From assembly GCA_003130835.1 (NCBI GenBank), contig QEXX01000026.1, positions 1 to 49,838 of the forward strand: 49,838 nucleotides of DNA, written 5' to 3'. Origin of the DNA: Anaerolineae bacterium. Its GTDB lineage: Bacteria > Chloroflexota > Anaerolineae > Anaerolineales > UBA4823. This document shows positions 30,767 through 38,909 of the stretch, in pieces. The notes under the pieces are model-generated. The model was given only the letters and a program-made list of their open reading frames with translations. It did not search any database and was not told the origin of the DNA. Both the position numbers and the translations under genes were made by a program. Numbering within the stretch: the stretch's first letter is position 1; every line of letters starts with the position of its first letter.

Positions 30767-33664
30767 ATGCACCTTGCCGCAGAGCTAACCAAATTGATTC
30801 CTCCTGAGCGAGTCCTGACGCGCCCCATTGAGCGCCTTGCCTATGCCAACGATGCCAGTTATTTTTATCTTGTGCCCCAGGCAGTTGTCCAACCCAACTC
30901 AATCGCTGAAGTGCGCGACCTGTTTCGCTTTAGCCAGTTCCATCGCATCCCGCTAACCTTTCGGGCAGCCGGTACCAGTTTGTGTGGTCAGGCGGTGACG
31001 GATGGTTTGCTGGTCGATCTTTCCAAACATTGGGGGGCTTATCAGGTCGAAGAACAGGGTGCGTTGATTCGCGCCCAACCCGGCATCGTGGGCACCTACT
31101 TAAACAACGTGCTCAAACCGTATCGGCGCAAGATCGGGCCGGATCCCGCCTCCATTGACGCGTGTATGTTGGGCGGTATCTTATCCAATAACTCCAGCGG
31201 CATGTGCTGTGGGACCGAAGAAAACTCCTATCGCACGTTGCATTCGCTCACCTTTTTGTTGCCCAATGGCTTTAGCCTAAATAGTGGTATCGAGGGTGCA
31301 CACACCATCTTCGAAAACGAACAACCTCATCTTGCCCAAGGGTTACTCGACCTGCGTCGGCGTTTACTAGCCGATGCGCAGCTTGCCGAGCGTGTGCGCC
31401 GCAAGTACCAAATGAAAAACACCAATGGCTATGCTCTCAATGCCTTCTTGGACTATGAGAAGCCGTTGGATATTTTGACCCATTTGTTGATCGGCTCGGA
31501 AGGAACGCTAGCGTTTATCGCTGAGGCAGTTTTGCGCACCGTTCCCGATTATCCTTATAAATACACGGCTCAATTGTATTTTGCCAGCATCCAAGCTGCG
31601 GCCGAGGCAGTTTTTCCCTTACGCAAAGCGGGCGCACGGGCAGTCGAAATTATGGATCGCGCTGCCTTACGCTCGGTCGAAAACCTGCCGGGTGTTCCTG
31701 AAGTGATTCGCAGCCTGCCCGAAAGCGCAGCAGCGATCTTGGTCGAATTTCAGGCTGCCGATGCCTCCGCCATGCAGACCTTGCAACAGACGGCTGCCCA
31801 TACCCTAGCGGAAATGAAGCTGTTGCATCCAGCCGAGTTCACCACTGATCCGGCTCAGCAAGCGATTCTCTGGAAAGCGCGCAAAGGCATGTTTGCCACC
31901 GTTGGCGCTCTGCGTCCGCCGGGCACTACCCTGTTGTTGGAAGATGTTGTCTTCCCGGTCGAACGACTGGGTGAAGCAGTGGTTGATCTGCAGGCGCTCT
32001 TTCGTGCCTACGGTTATGACGACTCGATTATCTTTGGTCATGCCAAAGACGGTAACTTACATTACACCATCTCCCAGCGCTTTGACACCCTTCAAGAGAT
32101 TGAGCGCTTTGACCGTTTCAATCGGGAAATTGCCAAATTGGTGTGTGAAAAGTATGACGGCGCCTTAAAAGGGGAGCACGGTACTGGGCGCAGTATGGCG
32201 CCTTTCTTGGTTGATGAGTGGGGCGAAAATGGGCGGGCGCTGATGCGGGACATCAAAGCTCTCTTCGACCCGGATCATTTGTTGAATCCCAATATTATCA
32301 TCAACGACAATCCTCAAGCCCATGTGACGGATGTCAAAGTGTCGCCCCTAACCGATGAGCGCATCGATCCTTGCATCGAGTGCGGCTACTGCGAATCGCG
32401 TTGTCCGTCGCGGGAACTCACGCTCACGCCACGCCAACGCATTGTCATTCAGCGCACCCTTCAACGTCTCCGCCAAATGGCAAGCTCCGGCAACGGGAAG
32501 CCTGTCATCCCAGGCCTCGATCTGGATGCCCGAGCTCTGATTGCCGTGTTGCAGGAAGAATATGCCTATGCTGGCAATGATACCTGTGCAGTGGACGGCT
32601 TGTGTGCCTTAGCTTGCCCGGTGGGAATCAACACTGGTGAATTGACCAAAACCTTGCGCAGCCAGCAAGTTTCTCCCACCGCCCAACGCATTGCCCTGTG
32701 GGTGGTGCGTTGGTTTGGCTTGGTGGAAGCCTTGTTGCGCTTGGGCGTGCGGCTGGGTCACTTTGCCGATCGCCTAACCAACAAGGACTGGCGGCGCTGG
32801 TTGCTCTTGATGGAACGGCTGAGCCGCCGCCGCTTGCCCAAGTGGAATGACGCTATTCCGCAGGTGCCTAAAACCCTCCCCGTAGCAAAAGGCAGCGGGC
32901 AAAATGGCAAGAGCCGTGCCACCGCTGAACCCCTGCGCTTTGTTTATTTTCCCTCTTGCATCAACCGCAACCTTGGACAGCCAGACGATCCAAGTCTGCT
33001 TTCCATTGCCGAAGTGATGGTGACGGTTGCCCGGCGCGCCGGGATCGATCTGTTCATCCCAGCCGATGTACGCGGTGCTTGCTGTGGGATGCCATTTAGC
33101 TCCAAGGGCTACCGCCAAGCTTATCAAGAGATGTTGCAACACACCCTAGAGAAGCTTTGGAGGTGGTCGGAAGGCGGACGGTACCCCATTGTGATCGACG
33201 CCACTTCTTGTGCCTACACCTTGCGCAACGCTGGCGCCGATTTAGATGGCGTGACACTGCAACGCTATCGGCAGTTGACCCTTTTGGACAGCGTTGAGTT
33301 CCTGCACGATACCGTCCTGCCGCGCCTCGATTTCAAACCGCTGGCGGAACGAGTGGTGCTTCATCCGAACTGCTCGGCGCAAAAGCTCGGCTTGCAAGAT
33401 AAGTTGGTTGCCATCGCCAAACGGTGCGTCGAATCGGTTACCGTGCCCCTGGATTTGGGTTGTTGTGGTTTTGCCGGTGACCGCGGTTTTCTCCTGCCTG
33501 AATTGACTGCCAGCGCTACTCGTCGCGAAGCCAGCGAAGTAACCCGGCAGACCTTCGACGGCTATTATTCCAGCAACCTGACTTGCGAGATCGGCATGCG
33601 CGCAGCAACCCATCAGAACTATCTGGGAATTGTCTATCTGGTGGAGAAAGCTAGCCGAGGGTAA
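30767..33664 (+). CDS. FAD-linked oxidase fused to Fe-S/CCG domain (YdiJ / D-2-hydroxyacid dehydrogenase type)
   Basis: 965 residues. PCMH-type FAD domain at ~35-235 (VVQPNSIAEVRDLFRF, RAAGTSLCGQAV, GGILSNNSSGMCCG, LIGSEGTLAFI), then a FAD-oxidase C domain to ~515 (IFGHAKDGNLHY, KGEHGTGRSMAPF). A ferredoxin domain follows, with C536-x2-C539-x2-C542-x3-C546 and C607/C613/C617. The C-terminal heterodisulfide-reductase-like part has two CCG motifs (Cys772-773 and Cys899-900). This three-part fusion is that of E. coli YdiJ, a D-2-hydroxyglutarate/D-lactate-type dehydrogenase passing electrons to the quinone pool or another carrier. The exact substrate is inferred only. All motifs are intact. Confidence 0.88.
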   Translation: MHLAAELTKLIPPERVLTRPIERLAYANDASYFYLVPQAVVQPNSIAEVRDLFRFSQFHRIPLTFRAAGTSLCGQAVTDGLLVDLSKHWGAYQVEEQGALIRAQPGIVGTYLNNVLKPYRRKIGPDPASIDACMLGGILSNNSSGMCCGTEENSYRTLHSLTFLLPNGFSLNSGIEGAHTIFENEQPHLAQGLLDLRRRLLADAQLAERVRRKYQMKNTNGYALNAFLDYEKPLDILTHLLIGSEGTLAFIAEAVLRTVPDYPYKYTAQLYFASIQAAAEAVFPLRKAGARAVEIMDRAALRSVENLPGVPEVIRSLPESAAAILVEFQAADASAMQTLQQTAAHTLAEMKLLHPAEFTTDPAQQAILWKARKGMFATVGALRPPGTTLLLEDVVFPVERLGEAVVDLQALFRAYGYDDSIIFGHAKDGNLHYTISQRFDTLQEIERFDRFNREIAKLVCEKYDGALKGEHGTGRSMAPFLVDEWGENGRALMRDIKALFDPDHLLNPNIIINDNPQAHVTDVKVSPLTDERIDPCIECGYCESRCPSRELTLTPRQRIVIQRTLQRLRQMASSGNGKPVIPGLDLDARALIAVLQEEYAYAGNDTCAVDGLCALACPVGINTGELTKTLRSQQVSPTAQRIALWVVRWFGLVEALLRLGVRLGHFADRLTNKDWRRWLLLMERLSRRRLPKWNDAIPQVPKTLPVAKGSGQNGKSRATAEPLRFVYFPSCINRNLGQPDDPSLLSIAEVMVTVARRAGIDLFIPADVRGACCGMPFSSKGYRQAYQEMLQHTLEKLWRWSEGGRYPIVIDATSCAYTLRNAGADLDGVTLQRYRQLTLLDSVEFLHDTVLPRLDFKPLAERVVLHPNCSAQKLGLQDKLVAIAKRCVESVTVPLDLGCCGFAGDRGFLLPELTASATRREASEVTRQTFDGYYSSNLTCEIGMRAATHQNYLGIVYLVEKASRG

Positions 33665-33692
33665 CCCTTTTGAGGAGTCGGTGTGCCAATGA

Positions 33693-33723
33693 CAAAACTG
33701 GGGTGATCGTCACCCCAGTTTTG
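33693..33723. terminator. Perfect 14-bp bidirectional hairpin
   Basis: CAAAACTGGGGTGA, loop TCG, TCACCCCAGTTTTG, with A/T-rich arm ends acting as U-tracts in both directions. It lies 28 bp after the dehydrogenase stop and overlaps the stop of the convergent winged-helix gene. Confidence 0.75.
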
Positions 33724-33928
33724 CTCGTCCGGCTTCGGTCAGCACAAAGCGCTCCCCTTCTTCTTTCAAGAAACCACTTCCTACAAGCTCTCGCAGGCTG
33801 CTGCGCACGCGATAAAGCGGCAGGGCAACCGCTTGAGCAAGTTCAGCCGCGGTTTTGGGTTGTTCAGCCGCTTTCAAGACCTGTAGCGCAGTTGGGGTAA
33901 GCGTTCCATCAGGATTGATACAAGCCAT
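33710..33928 (-). CDS. Small winged-helix DNA-binding protein
   Basis: 72 residues. The sequence LTPTALQVLKAAEQPKTAAELAQAVALPLYRVRSSLRELVGSGFLKEEGERFVLTEAGRAKL is a minimal MarR/ArsR-like winged helix, described here in its two halves: helix-turn-helix ~25-48, wing ~52-68. No sensor domain is present. It begins 6 bp after the peroxiredoxin stop, so the two are probably cotranscribed. It could act as a local redox-responsive or autoregulatory protein, but it has only Cys3, so direct thiol sensing is unlikely. The stop is inside the terminator hairpin. Confidence 0.7.
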   Translation of the reverse strand: MACINPDGTLTPTALQVLKAAEQPKTAAELAQAVALPLYRVRSSLRELVGSGFLKEEGERFVLTEAGRAKLG

Positions 33929-33934
33929 GGTGTG

Positions 33935-34594
33935 TTATCCTAGCGTTTTCTTGCATAGATACCAATCGACGCATTCATAGCCAGCCTTCAGGCGTTCTTC
34001 AGCCATTTCGGTCGTGGTAGGTGGCGGCACGATCACTTTGTCGCCTGGCCGCCAGTTGGCTGGGGTGGCTACCTGATATTGATCGCTGGTCTGCAAGGCA
34101 TCGATCAGGCGCAGGATTTCATCCATGTTGCGCCCGGTGCTTAGCGGATAGTAAATCATTGCTCGCAAAATCCCTTTTGGATCGATAATGAATACGGCGC
34201 GTACCGTTTCGGTCTTACTTTCTCCGGGTTGAATCATCCCATAGAGGGTGGCGACCTTTTTATCCAAATCGGCGATAATCGGGAAGGGGATTTTTACACC
34301 CATTTTTTCTTCGATGTTGCGCGTCCAAGCGATGTGGGAATAGACACTGTCAATGCTCAAGCCCAGCAGCTCAACGCCCCGCTTTTGCAATTCGGGATAA
34401 ATTTCGGTGAAAGCCAAAAACTCAGTCGTACAAACCGGGGTGAAGTCAGCCGGGTGGGAGAAAAGAATCAGCCACGAGTCGCGAAAGTCCGATAGGCGAA
34501 TGGTGCCATGAGTGGTAACGGCTTCAAAATCGGGTGCTGGTTCATTAAGACGGGGAAAAGAAGTGGTTGGGGTGGTTGAAATTTCTTCCGACAT
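33935..34594 (-). CDS. Prx6-type peroxiredoxin
   Basis: 219 residues from the ATG at 34594 (MSEEIS), preceded by GAGAGGAG; the longer frame to 34633 lacks a ribosome site. Peroxidatic cysteine in SHPADFTPVCTTE (Cys55), with the following DLDKKVATLYGM and AVFIIDPKGILRAMIYYPLSTGRN typical of the 1-Cys/Prx6 group and its archaeal relatives. Two C-terminal cysteines (YECVDWYLCKK) may resolve the active-site Cys, as in archaeal enzymes. It reduces hydrogen peroxide and organic peroxides in the cytoplasm. Next to the oxygen-sensitive AOR cluster, an anti-oxidative role makes sense. Confidence 0.9.
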   Translation of the reverse strand: MSEEISTTPTTSFPRLNEPAPDFEAVTTHGTIRLSDFRDSWLILFSHPADFTPVCTTEFLAFTEIYPELQKRGVELLGLSIDSVYSHIAWTRNIEEKMGVKIPFPIIADLDKKVATLYGMIQPGESKTETVRAVFIIDPKGILRAMIYYPLSTGRNMDEILRLIDALQTSDQYQVATPANWRPGDKVIVPPPTTTEMAEERLKAGYECVDWYLCKKTLG

Positions 34595-34886
34595 AGGACA
34601 TCTCCTCTCATGATAATAAATTTGCTGATGCACAGGTTAGATGATTTTCTTTCCAAAATCGTGACATAAGACGGCAAAATCGGAATTGGTCACCATTTCA
34701 CAAGGCTGTGTGGCCCTTTTGAACAGGGCAAGATGATGGTGTGTCTATTTTAATCGATCCGAATCATCCGTTTGATCTAGTTCAGTTTATTCGAGCGTAG
34801 ACGCTTCTCTGCGTGAGCAACGCTTGGTGTCTCCTGGGTAGGCTCGACATTTTGAACGCTTTTAAGACGACCTCATCTTGGTGAGA

Positions 34887-35372
34887 TTAGCACCCAATCA
34901 ACGTTTGCCAATCGATGGTATGAAAGGTCTTGAGCAGGCTGTGGTCGTCCTCTACAGCGTGAAAATCCAAATTGCGGAAGATTTGGCGCGCAATGGGTTT
35001 GATCTGTTCCAAGGGGATCAGGGTGTCTTGGGTACCGTGATAAAGGACGACTGGGATATCAATGGGCGGCGGTGGAGAGGCGATCAGATCCGGCCAGATG
35101 AGCGCAGGGGCGAGTAAGATCATCTTTTTGACTTGTTTGGGATGCCAACAGGCAAAGTAGGTCGCCATGAGGCCGCCAAAGCTGGAGCCGATCAGCGTCC
35201 AATCGCGTTTCCGCCCGATAATTTGGCAGAGTTGGAACATGCGATCTTCTAGAGAGCCATGAAAATCGGGCGTTAAGATTGCGGGGAAGAGCTGGCGCAG
35301 ATAAGTGGCTTTGACCCCTTGGCTGCTGCTATCCAAGCCATGTAAAAACAGACAGCGTTTTGTGGCTTTCAT
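34887..35372 (-). CDS. Small YqiA-like alpha/beta hydrolase
   Basis: 161 residues, at the lower end for the fold. The nucleophile elbow is LIGSSFGGL (Ser64), with acid Asp116 (YHGTQDTLIP) and His144 (EDDHSLL), so the triad is complete. The start LFLHGLDSSSQGVKA and the small size resemble YqiA/UPF0227-type esterases. The substrate is unknown. The ATG overlaps the MoaD-like stop by one base (TAATG), so it is the last gene of the AOR series and translationally coupled. Why a hydrolase belongs to this operon is not clear. Confidence 0.8.
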   Translation of the reverse strand: MKATKRCLFLHGLDSSSQGVKATYLRQLFPAILTPDFHGSLEDRMFQLCQIIGRKRDWTLIGSSFGGLMATYFACWHPKQVKKMILLAPALIWPDLIASPPPPIDIPVVLYHGTQDTLIPLEQIKPIARQIFRNLDFHAVEDDHSLLKTFHTIDWQTLIGC

Positions 35373-35596
35373 TAGCCACCCCCAATCACGGCTAAAATTT
35401 TGACCACATCTCCATCTTGTAATCGATAATCCTTCTCTTGGGGTTGATCGTTGACTAACACCAGCGCAACCACCTCGGGTGGGATGCCAAGCGATGCTAA
35501 GGCTTGACGAATCGTTTGCCCTGCCTCAACCATGGCTTCTTTCTCTCCATGCAAATACTCGCGTAAAAGACCAAACGGGCGGATGATTGCGCTCAT
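35372..35596 (-). CDS. MoaD/ThiS-family sulfur-carrier protein
   Basis: 74 residues with a ubiquitin-like fold pattern (IIRPFGLLREYLHG, VEAGQTIRQALASLGIP, VALVLVNDQP, LQDGDVVKILAVIGGG). It ends in Gly-Gly, the residue pair thiocarboxylated for dithiolene formation. Located next to a tungsten AOR, it probably supplies sulfur for the pterin cofactor. No MoaE, MoeB or ThiF homologue is in the window, so these must be encoded elsewhere. It is separated from AOR by a hairpin and from the hydrolase by a 1-nt overlap. Confidence 0.83.
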   Translation of the reverse strand: MSAIIRPFGLLREYLHGEKEAMVEAGQTIRQALASLGIPPEVVALVLVNDQPQEKDYRLQDGDVVKILAVIGGG

Positions 35597-35617
35597 CTTC
35601 TCCTACTCCTGATCGAG

Positions 35618-35656
35618 GAGCAGACCTTGAGGGAGGAATACCCTCAAGGTCTGCTC
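35618..35656. terminator. Perfect 16-bp hairpin between AOR and MoaD-like gene
   Basis: GAGCAGACCTTGAGGG, 7-nt loop, CCCTCAAGGTCTGCTC. It follows the AOR stop by 11 bp in the direction of transcription. With no T-run, it may be a partial terminator or a 3'-end stabiliser rather than a full stop. Confidence 0.55.
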
Positions 35657-35667
35657 TGTCGGGTAAA

Positions 35668-37491
35668 TTAGTTTACAAAACTTTGCAATCCCAACCGTTC
35701 GATGGTCTGCGGGGTAGGATGTCCTTGCGATGACCAGCCGCGTTGTTCGTAATACAGGTCTAGCAATTTTTGGACATCTTCAAAGCGAGTGATCTGCCCT
35801 TTGGTAGCACCGCTGGTCGGTGGCTCTTCATAGAAGCGTGGGGCGGGCAAATCCCAACTGCGGTCGAAGCCATCGATTTCGCGCATCCAATAGAGACGCG
35901 CCAGATTCCAAAGGCGCTCGCCTACCAGTTCGAGATCTTCCCAGGTGCGGTGAATGCCGGTGATCGCTTCAAGAGCCGGCAGGTATAGATTGCGGTCAAT
36001 ACCCAATTCCACCCATTGCAAGCGACAGCCGCCCAAGACGTCGAACATCGGGCGGAAGTGCTGCAGCCAGATCACGCGGGCGACTTTTTCGGGGGCAACG
36101 CGCTCACGGCCGACCTGCAAGTCGTAGGTGATCGCCCAAGCGCGGTTGTGATGCGCCCCTACATCACAGGTCATGTAGGCAAGCAGCATGGCGGTGGCGT
36201 TATGGGTGGCGTAAGCCGATTGCTCCATGCCTTTGACGTGAATTGCCCATTTCTCACTGCCTTTGCCAACCTTTTGGGCGGCGCGCTTAACGCCATCTGC
36301 CAGTAGGGCACCGATGCCCTCTTTCTTAGCGATTTTCTCGATCAGCTTGAACACCGCGTCGGCGTTGCCAAACTTGAGTTCCAAGCCATCGGTGTCGGCT
36401 TTGGTGAAAATGCCCTTCTCATAACATTCCATCGCCCAAGCGATCACGCCGCCGGCGCTGATGGTATCAATGCCCCACTCATCGCATAGGTAGTTGGCAT
36501 GGGCGACATCTTCAATGGAGCTTAAGCCCAAGTTCGAACCGATCATGCCGATCGTTTCGTATTCTGGGCCTTCCACGTAGGTGTTGTAGCGTTGCACGCG
36601 GCTATATTTCCCGCATGGGGAGGGACAACCAAAGCAACCCTTATCGGTGATGACGATCTTTTGGCGCATGACTGGGCCATAGAGGTTCTTGCCATCCTCA
36701 AAGGAGCCGGCGCTAAAGTTGCGGGTTGGCAAAGCTCCTACCTCATCGCACCAGCTTACGACGATGGTGGTGCCGTAGCTGCTCCATTCCTTGAGCATCT
36801 CGGCTTCTTTGCAGGCTTTGAACAATTCCATTCCCGCTTTGCGATAGGCTTCGAGGTCTGCAACGGGGATGGATTTCGTACCGCGCACGACGATCGCTTT
36901 CACTTTCTTTGAACCCATCACCGCGCCTACCCCGCCACGCCCGGCTTGGCGCCCATAGTCGTGATTGATGTGGGCAAAAGAGACGCAATTTTCGCCGGCC
37001 GGCCCGATGGCTGCCACCTGAAACTCCTCGCCATATTGGTCTTTGAGGGTTTTCTCGACCACCATACTGCCTTTGCCCCACAAGTGGGAGGCATCCCGAA
37101 GTTCAATTTTGTTGTCGTCGATCAAGAGATAGACAGGTTTAGGGCTGATGCCTTCTAGGATAATGCTATCCAATCCAGCATATTTCATTTCAGCCGTGAA
37201 ATGGCCGCCCATCGAAGCTGAAGCATAACCGCCGGTCAGAGGTGCTTTGGTCGTCCAATCGCATTTGCCGGCTCCGGGAATCATTAACCCTGAAAACGGT
37301 CCACTAGAGATAATCAGTTTATTCTGTGGCCCAAGGGGATCGACTTTTGGTGGGACTTCCTTCAACAGGAAATAGAGCCCGAAGCCGCGCCCACCGACGA
37401 ACTCGCGCGCCATCTCCGGCGAGGTTGGCTCTTTAGTAATCTGGCCATTACTCAGGTTTACACGTAAAATCTGACCGCCATATCCGTTCAT
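35668..37491 (-). CDS. Aldehyde:ferredoxin oxidoreductase (tungsten-bispterin enzyme)
   Basis: 607 residues, the usual AOR length. N-terminal domain with LRVNLSNGQITKE, FVGGRGFGLYFLLKE, GPFSGLMIPGAGK and GGYASASMGGHF, the cofactor-binding face of the family. The 4Fe-4S ligands are C286-x2-C289-x3-C293 (CFGCPSPC) and the distal Cys489 (VLGGCRLQW). Further family blocks: GPAGENCVSFAHINHDYGRQAGRGGVGAVMGSKK (two parts), GPEYETIGMIGSN and CDVGAHHNRAW. It oxidises aldehydes to acids with ferredoxin as acceptor; the substrate may include amino-acid-derived aldehydes. The gene follows its ferredoxin by 10 bp. Tungsten rather than molybdenum is inferred from the family. Confidence 0.92.
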   Translation of the reverse strand: MNGYGGQILRVNLSNGQITKEPTSPEMAREFVGGRGFGLYFLLKEVPPKVDPLGPQNKLIISSGPFSGLMIPGAGKCDWTTKAPLTGGYASASMGGHFTAEMKYAGLDSIILEGISPKPVYLLIDDNKIELRDASHLWGKGSMVVEKTLKDQYGEEFQVAAIGPAGENCVSFAHINHDYGRQAGRGGVGAVMGSKKVKAIVVRGTKSIPVADLEAYRKAGMELFKACKEAEMLKEWSSYGTTIVVSWCDEVGALPTRNFSAGSFEDGKNLYGPVMRQKIVITDKGCFGCPSPCGKYSRVQRYNTYVEGPEYETIGMIGSNLGLSSIEDVAHANYLCDEWGIDTISAGGVIAWAMECYEKGIFTKADTDGLELKFGNADAVFKLIEKIAKKEGIGALLADGVKRAAQKVGKGSEKWAIHVKGMEQSAYATHNATAMLLAYMTCDVGAHHNRAWAITYDLQVGRERVAPEKVARVIWLQHFRPMFDVLGGCRLQWVELGIDRNLYLPALEAITGIHRTWEDLELVGERLWNLARLYWMREIDGFDRSWDLPAPRFYEEPPTSGATKGQITRFEDVQKLLDLYYEQRGWSSQGHPTPQTIERLGLQSFVN

Positions 37492-37501
37492 TGTCCGCTC
37501 C

Positions 37502-37912
37502 TTATGCTACTGCTGCTTCAGTTTCTGCAATCCATAAGACGCCTGTGCCACATACGTTGACGCAATCGCCGCACAGATCGCACTTCCATGAGGTATCTGC
37601 CAACTCGGTGCGCACAAACATCACCGATTCGGGGCATTCGGGGACACAAGCTTCGCATAGGTTGCATTCTGCCATATCCACGTAATATGCCCCGCGATCA
37701 TTGAGCTTGATGGCACCGGTCGGGCAGACCTCTGCGCACGCCCCGCACTGAGTGCAGACTCGCACTTTGTAGTTTCCAGGGGCTGGGAAGTGAGCTTCGA
37801 TCACCAGAGCTGCCTTTTTGGGGTTGTTCTCTTGAAATAAGTTGAGGGAACAAGCCACGAGGCAGGCACGACAGCCAGAACATTTTGAGCTATCCGCATA
37901 TAATCGCATCAT
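37502..37912 (-). CDS. Four-cluster (16Fe) ferredoxin-like electron-transfer subunit
   Basis: 136 residues with four Cx2Cx2Cx3C sets: Cys11-21, Cys53-63, Cys83-93 and Cys111-121, each able to hold one 4Fe-4S cluster. The last set is followed by Gly rather than Pro. The length and order resemble HycB/DmsB-like subunits and the small subunit of AOR. It is cytoplasmic, with no signal. The ribosome site GTAGGAG precedes the ATG at 37912. As first gene of the AOR series it is the likely direct electron acceptor, passing electrons on to ferredoxin, hydrogenase or NAD-linked enzymes not in this window. Confidence 0.88.
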   Translation of the reverse strand: MMRLYADSSKCSGCRACLVACSLNLFQENNPKKAALVIEAHFPAPGNYKVRVCTQCGACAEVCPTGAIKLNDRGAYYVDMAECNLCEACVPECPESVMFVRTELADTSWKCDLCGDCVNVCGTGVLWIAETEAAVA

Positions 37913-38465
37913 GTTGAACTCCTACTCCCTTTATTTGTGAAAAATAGAACCAGATAGTGTTAGCTTATCCCAGTTGATCAAAAAGTTCAATGGATGTCTA
38001 TCCTAATTTTTTGGTTAAGAACATCCCATACTCTACGTCTGGGTTGAAAAAATTTATTCCTTGCGCAGGCATTCAGCCGTCAAGCCAGCGTGCGCATTGA
38101 TGGATGAGTTTGAGCGGCCGTGCCTGAACGATTTCATCTTGGAGCTAAGTTAAACCCTTGCTTTTTTCCCAAAGCCCAAAATGGGGTGAAGGGTGTGGCG
38201 GCTCAGGACTGCTCAAGAAAAAGCAAGCGCTTCATCCCAAGATAGACAAGCTGCTAAAAAGAAATCTGCACTCCACTGACTTACTGGCAGGCGAACTTCC
38301 GAGTCCGCCGAACAGCGCAGATGGGGACCGCGGCAGCGCTGTTCGGCGCATGGGTAAGGATGCCACCTGAAGCCCTGGGGGCTTCGCTCTAACTTGCAGG
38401 GTCAGGAAACCGCGGCGAGGCACAGATCAAATATCAGAAATTTGTAAGAATCTTGGTCGAACCTC
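37913..38465. other. Divergent region, ferredoxin / groES, with strong hairpins
   Basis: About 550 bp without a convincing gene. It contains a perfect 12-bp stem GCCGAACAGCGC / GCGCTGTTCGGC (38307-38318 and 38336-38347) and a smaller hairpin GAAGCCC / GGGCTTC near 38372-38389. GC content is high from about 38280 to 38420. A small RNA or a repeat element is possible; no known RNA family was recognised. Confidence 0.35.
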
Positions 38466-38494
38466 TTGACTTAAGCTAAAAAATTCGATAAGAT
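38466..38494 (+). promoter_or_regulatory. Sigma70-like groESL promoter
   Basis: TTGACT (38466-38471), a 17-bp spacer and TAAGAT (38489-38494). The expected transcript start is near 38501, directly before the CIRCE element. Confidence 0.75.
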
Positions 38495-38505
38495 TTAGGC
38501 GCAAG

Positions 38506-38532
38506 TTAGCACTCTCGGCGTTCGAGTGCTAA
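38506..38532. promoter_or_regulatory. CIRCE operator (HrcA site)
   Basis: A perfect consensus TTAGCACTC-N9-GAGTGCTAA. It overlaps the predicted transcript start, so HrcA would block the promoter and heat shock would relieve it. hrcA itself is not in the window. Confidence 0.95.
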
Positions 38533-38583
38533 CTTGTCGCCATGTAAACCGTTGATCAAAACCATTTTCTCAAGGAGGTTTGT

Positions 38584-38883
38584 ATGTCTATTACCCTTAA
38601 GCCCCTCGGAAACCGAGTTGTGGTCGAGCCTATTGAGCAAGAAGAGGTGACCGCAGGCGGGATTGTCTTGCCAGAAACCGCCAAAGAAAAACCCCAAAAA
38701 GGCAAAGTCCTATCTGTTGGGCCCGGCGAGCGTGATGAAGAAGGCAAACGCATCCCCTTGGACGTCAAAGAGGGAGACACCGTCCTGTTTGCCAAGTACG
38801 CTGGCACGGAGATCAAGATCGACAACAAGAAACTACTCATTTTGCGCGAGAGTGATCTCTTAGCAATTGTTGAAACCAAATAA
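38584..38883 (+). CDS. groES: Co-chaperonin GroES
   Basis: 99 residues, standard length. [19 protein letters not shown], the mobile loop [42 protein letters not shown] and the final DLLAIVE are canonical, given here in parts. It forms the heptameric lid of GroEL. Translation starts at ATG 38584 after AAGGAGG. The gene is under CIRCE control and is followed by groEL after 26 bp in the same operon. Confidence 0.97.
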   Translation: MSITLKPLGNRVVVEPIEQEEVTAGGIVLPETAKEKPQKGKVLSVGPGERDEEGKRIPLDVKEGDTVLFAKYAGTEIKIDNKKLLILRESDLLAIVETK

Positions 38884-38909
38884 ATCTTAGCAACCAAGGA
38901 GAATGACCT

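Noticed and set aside
37913-38465. Known housekeeping RNA (tmRNA, RNase P, SRP or 6S RNA) in the groESL upstream gap
   Set aside because: None of the conserved cores of these RNAs could be found.
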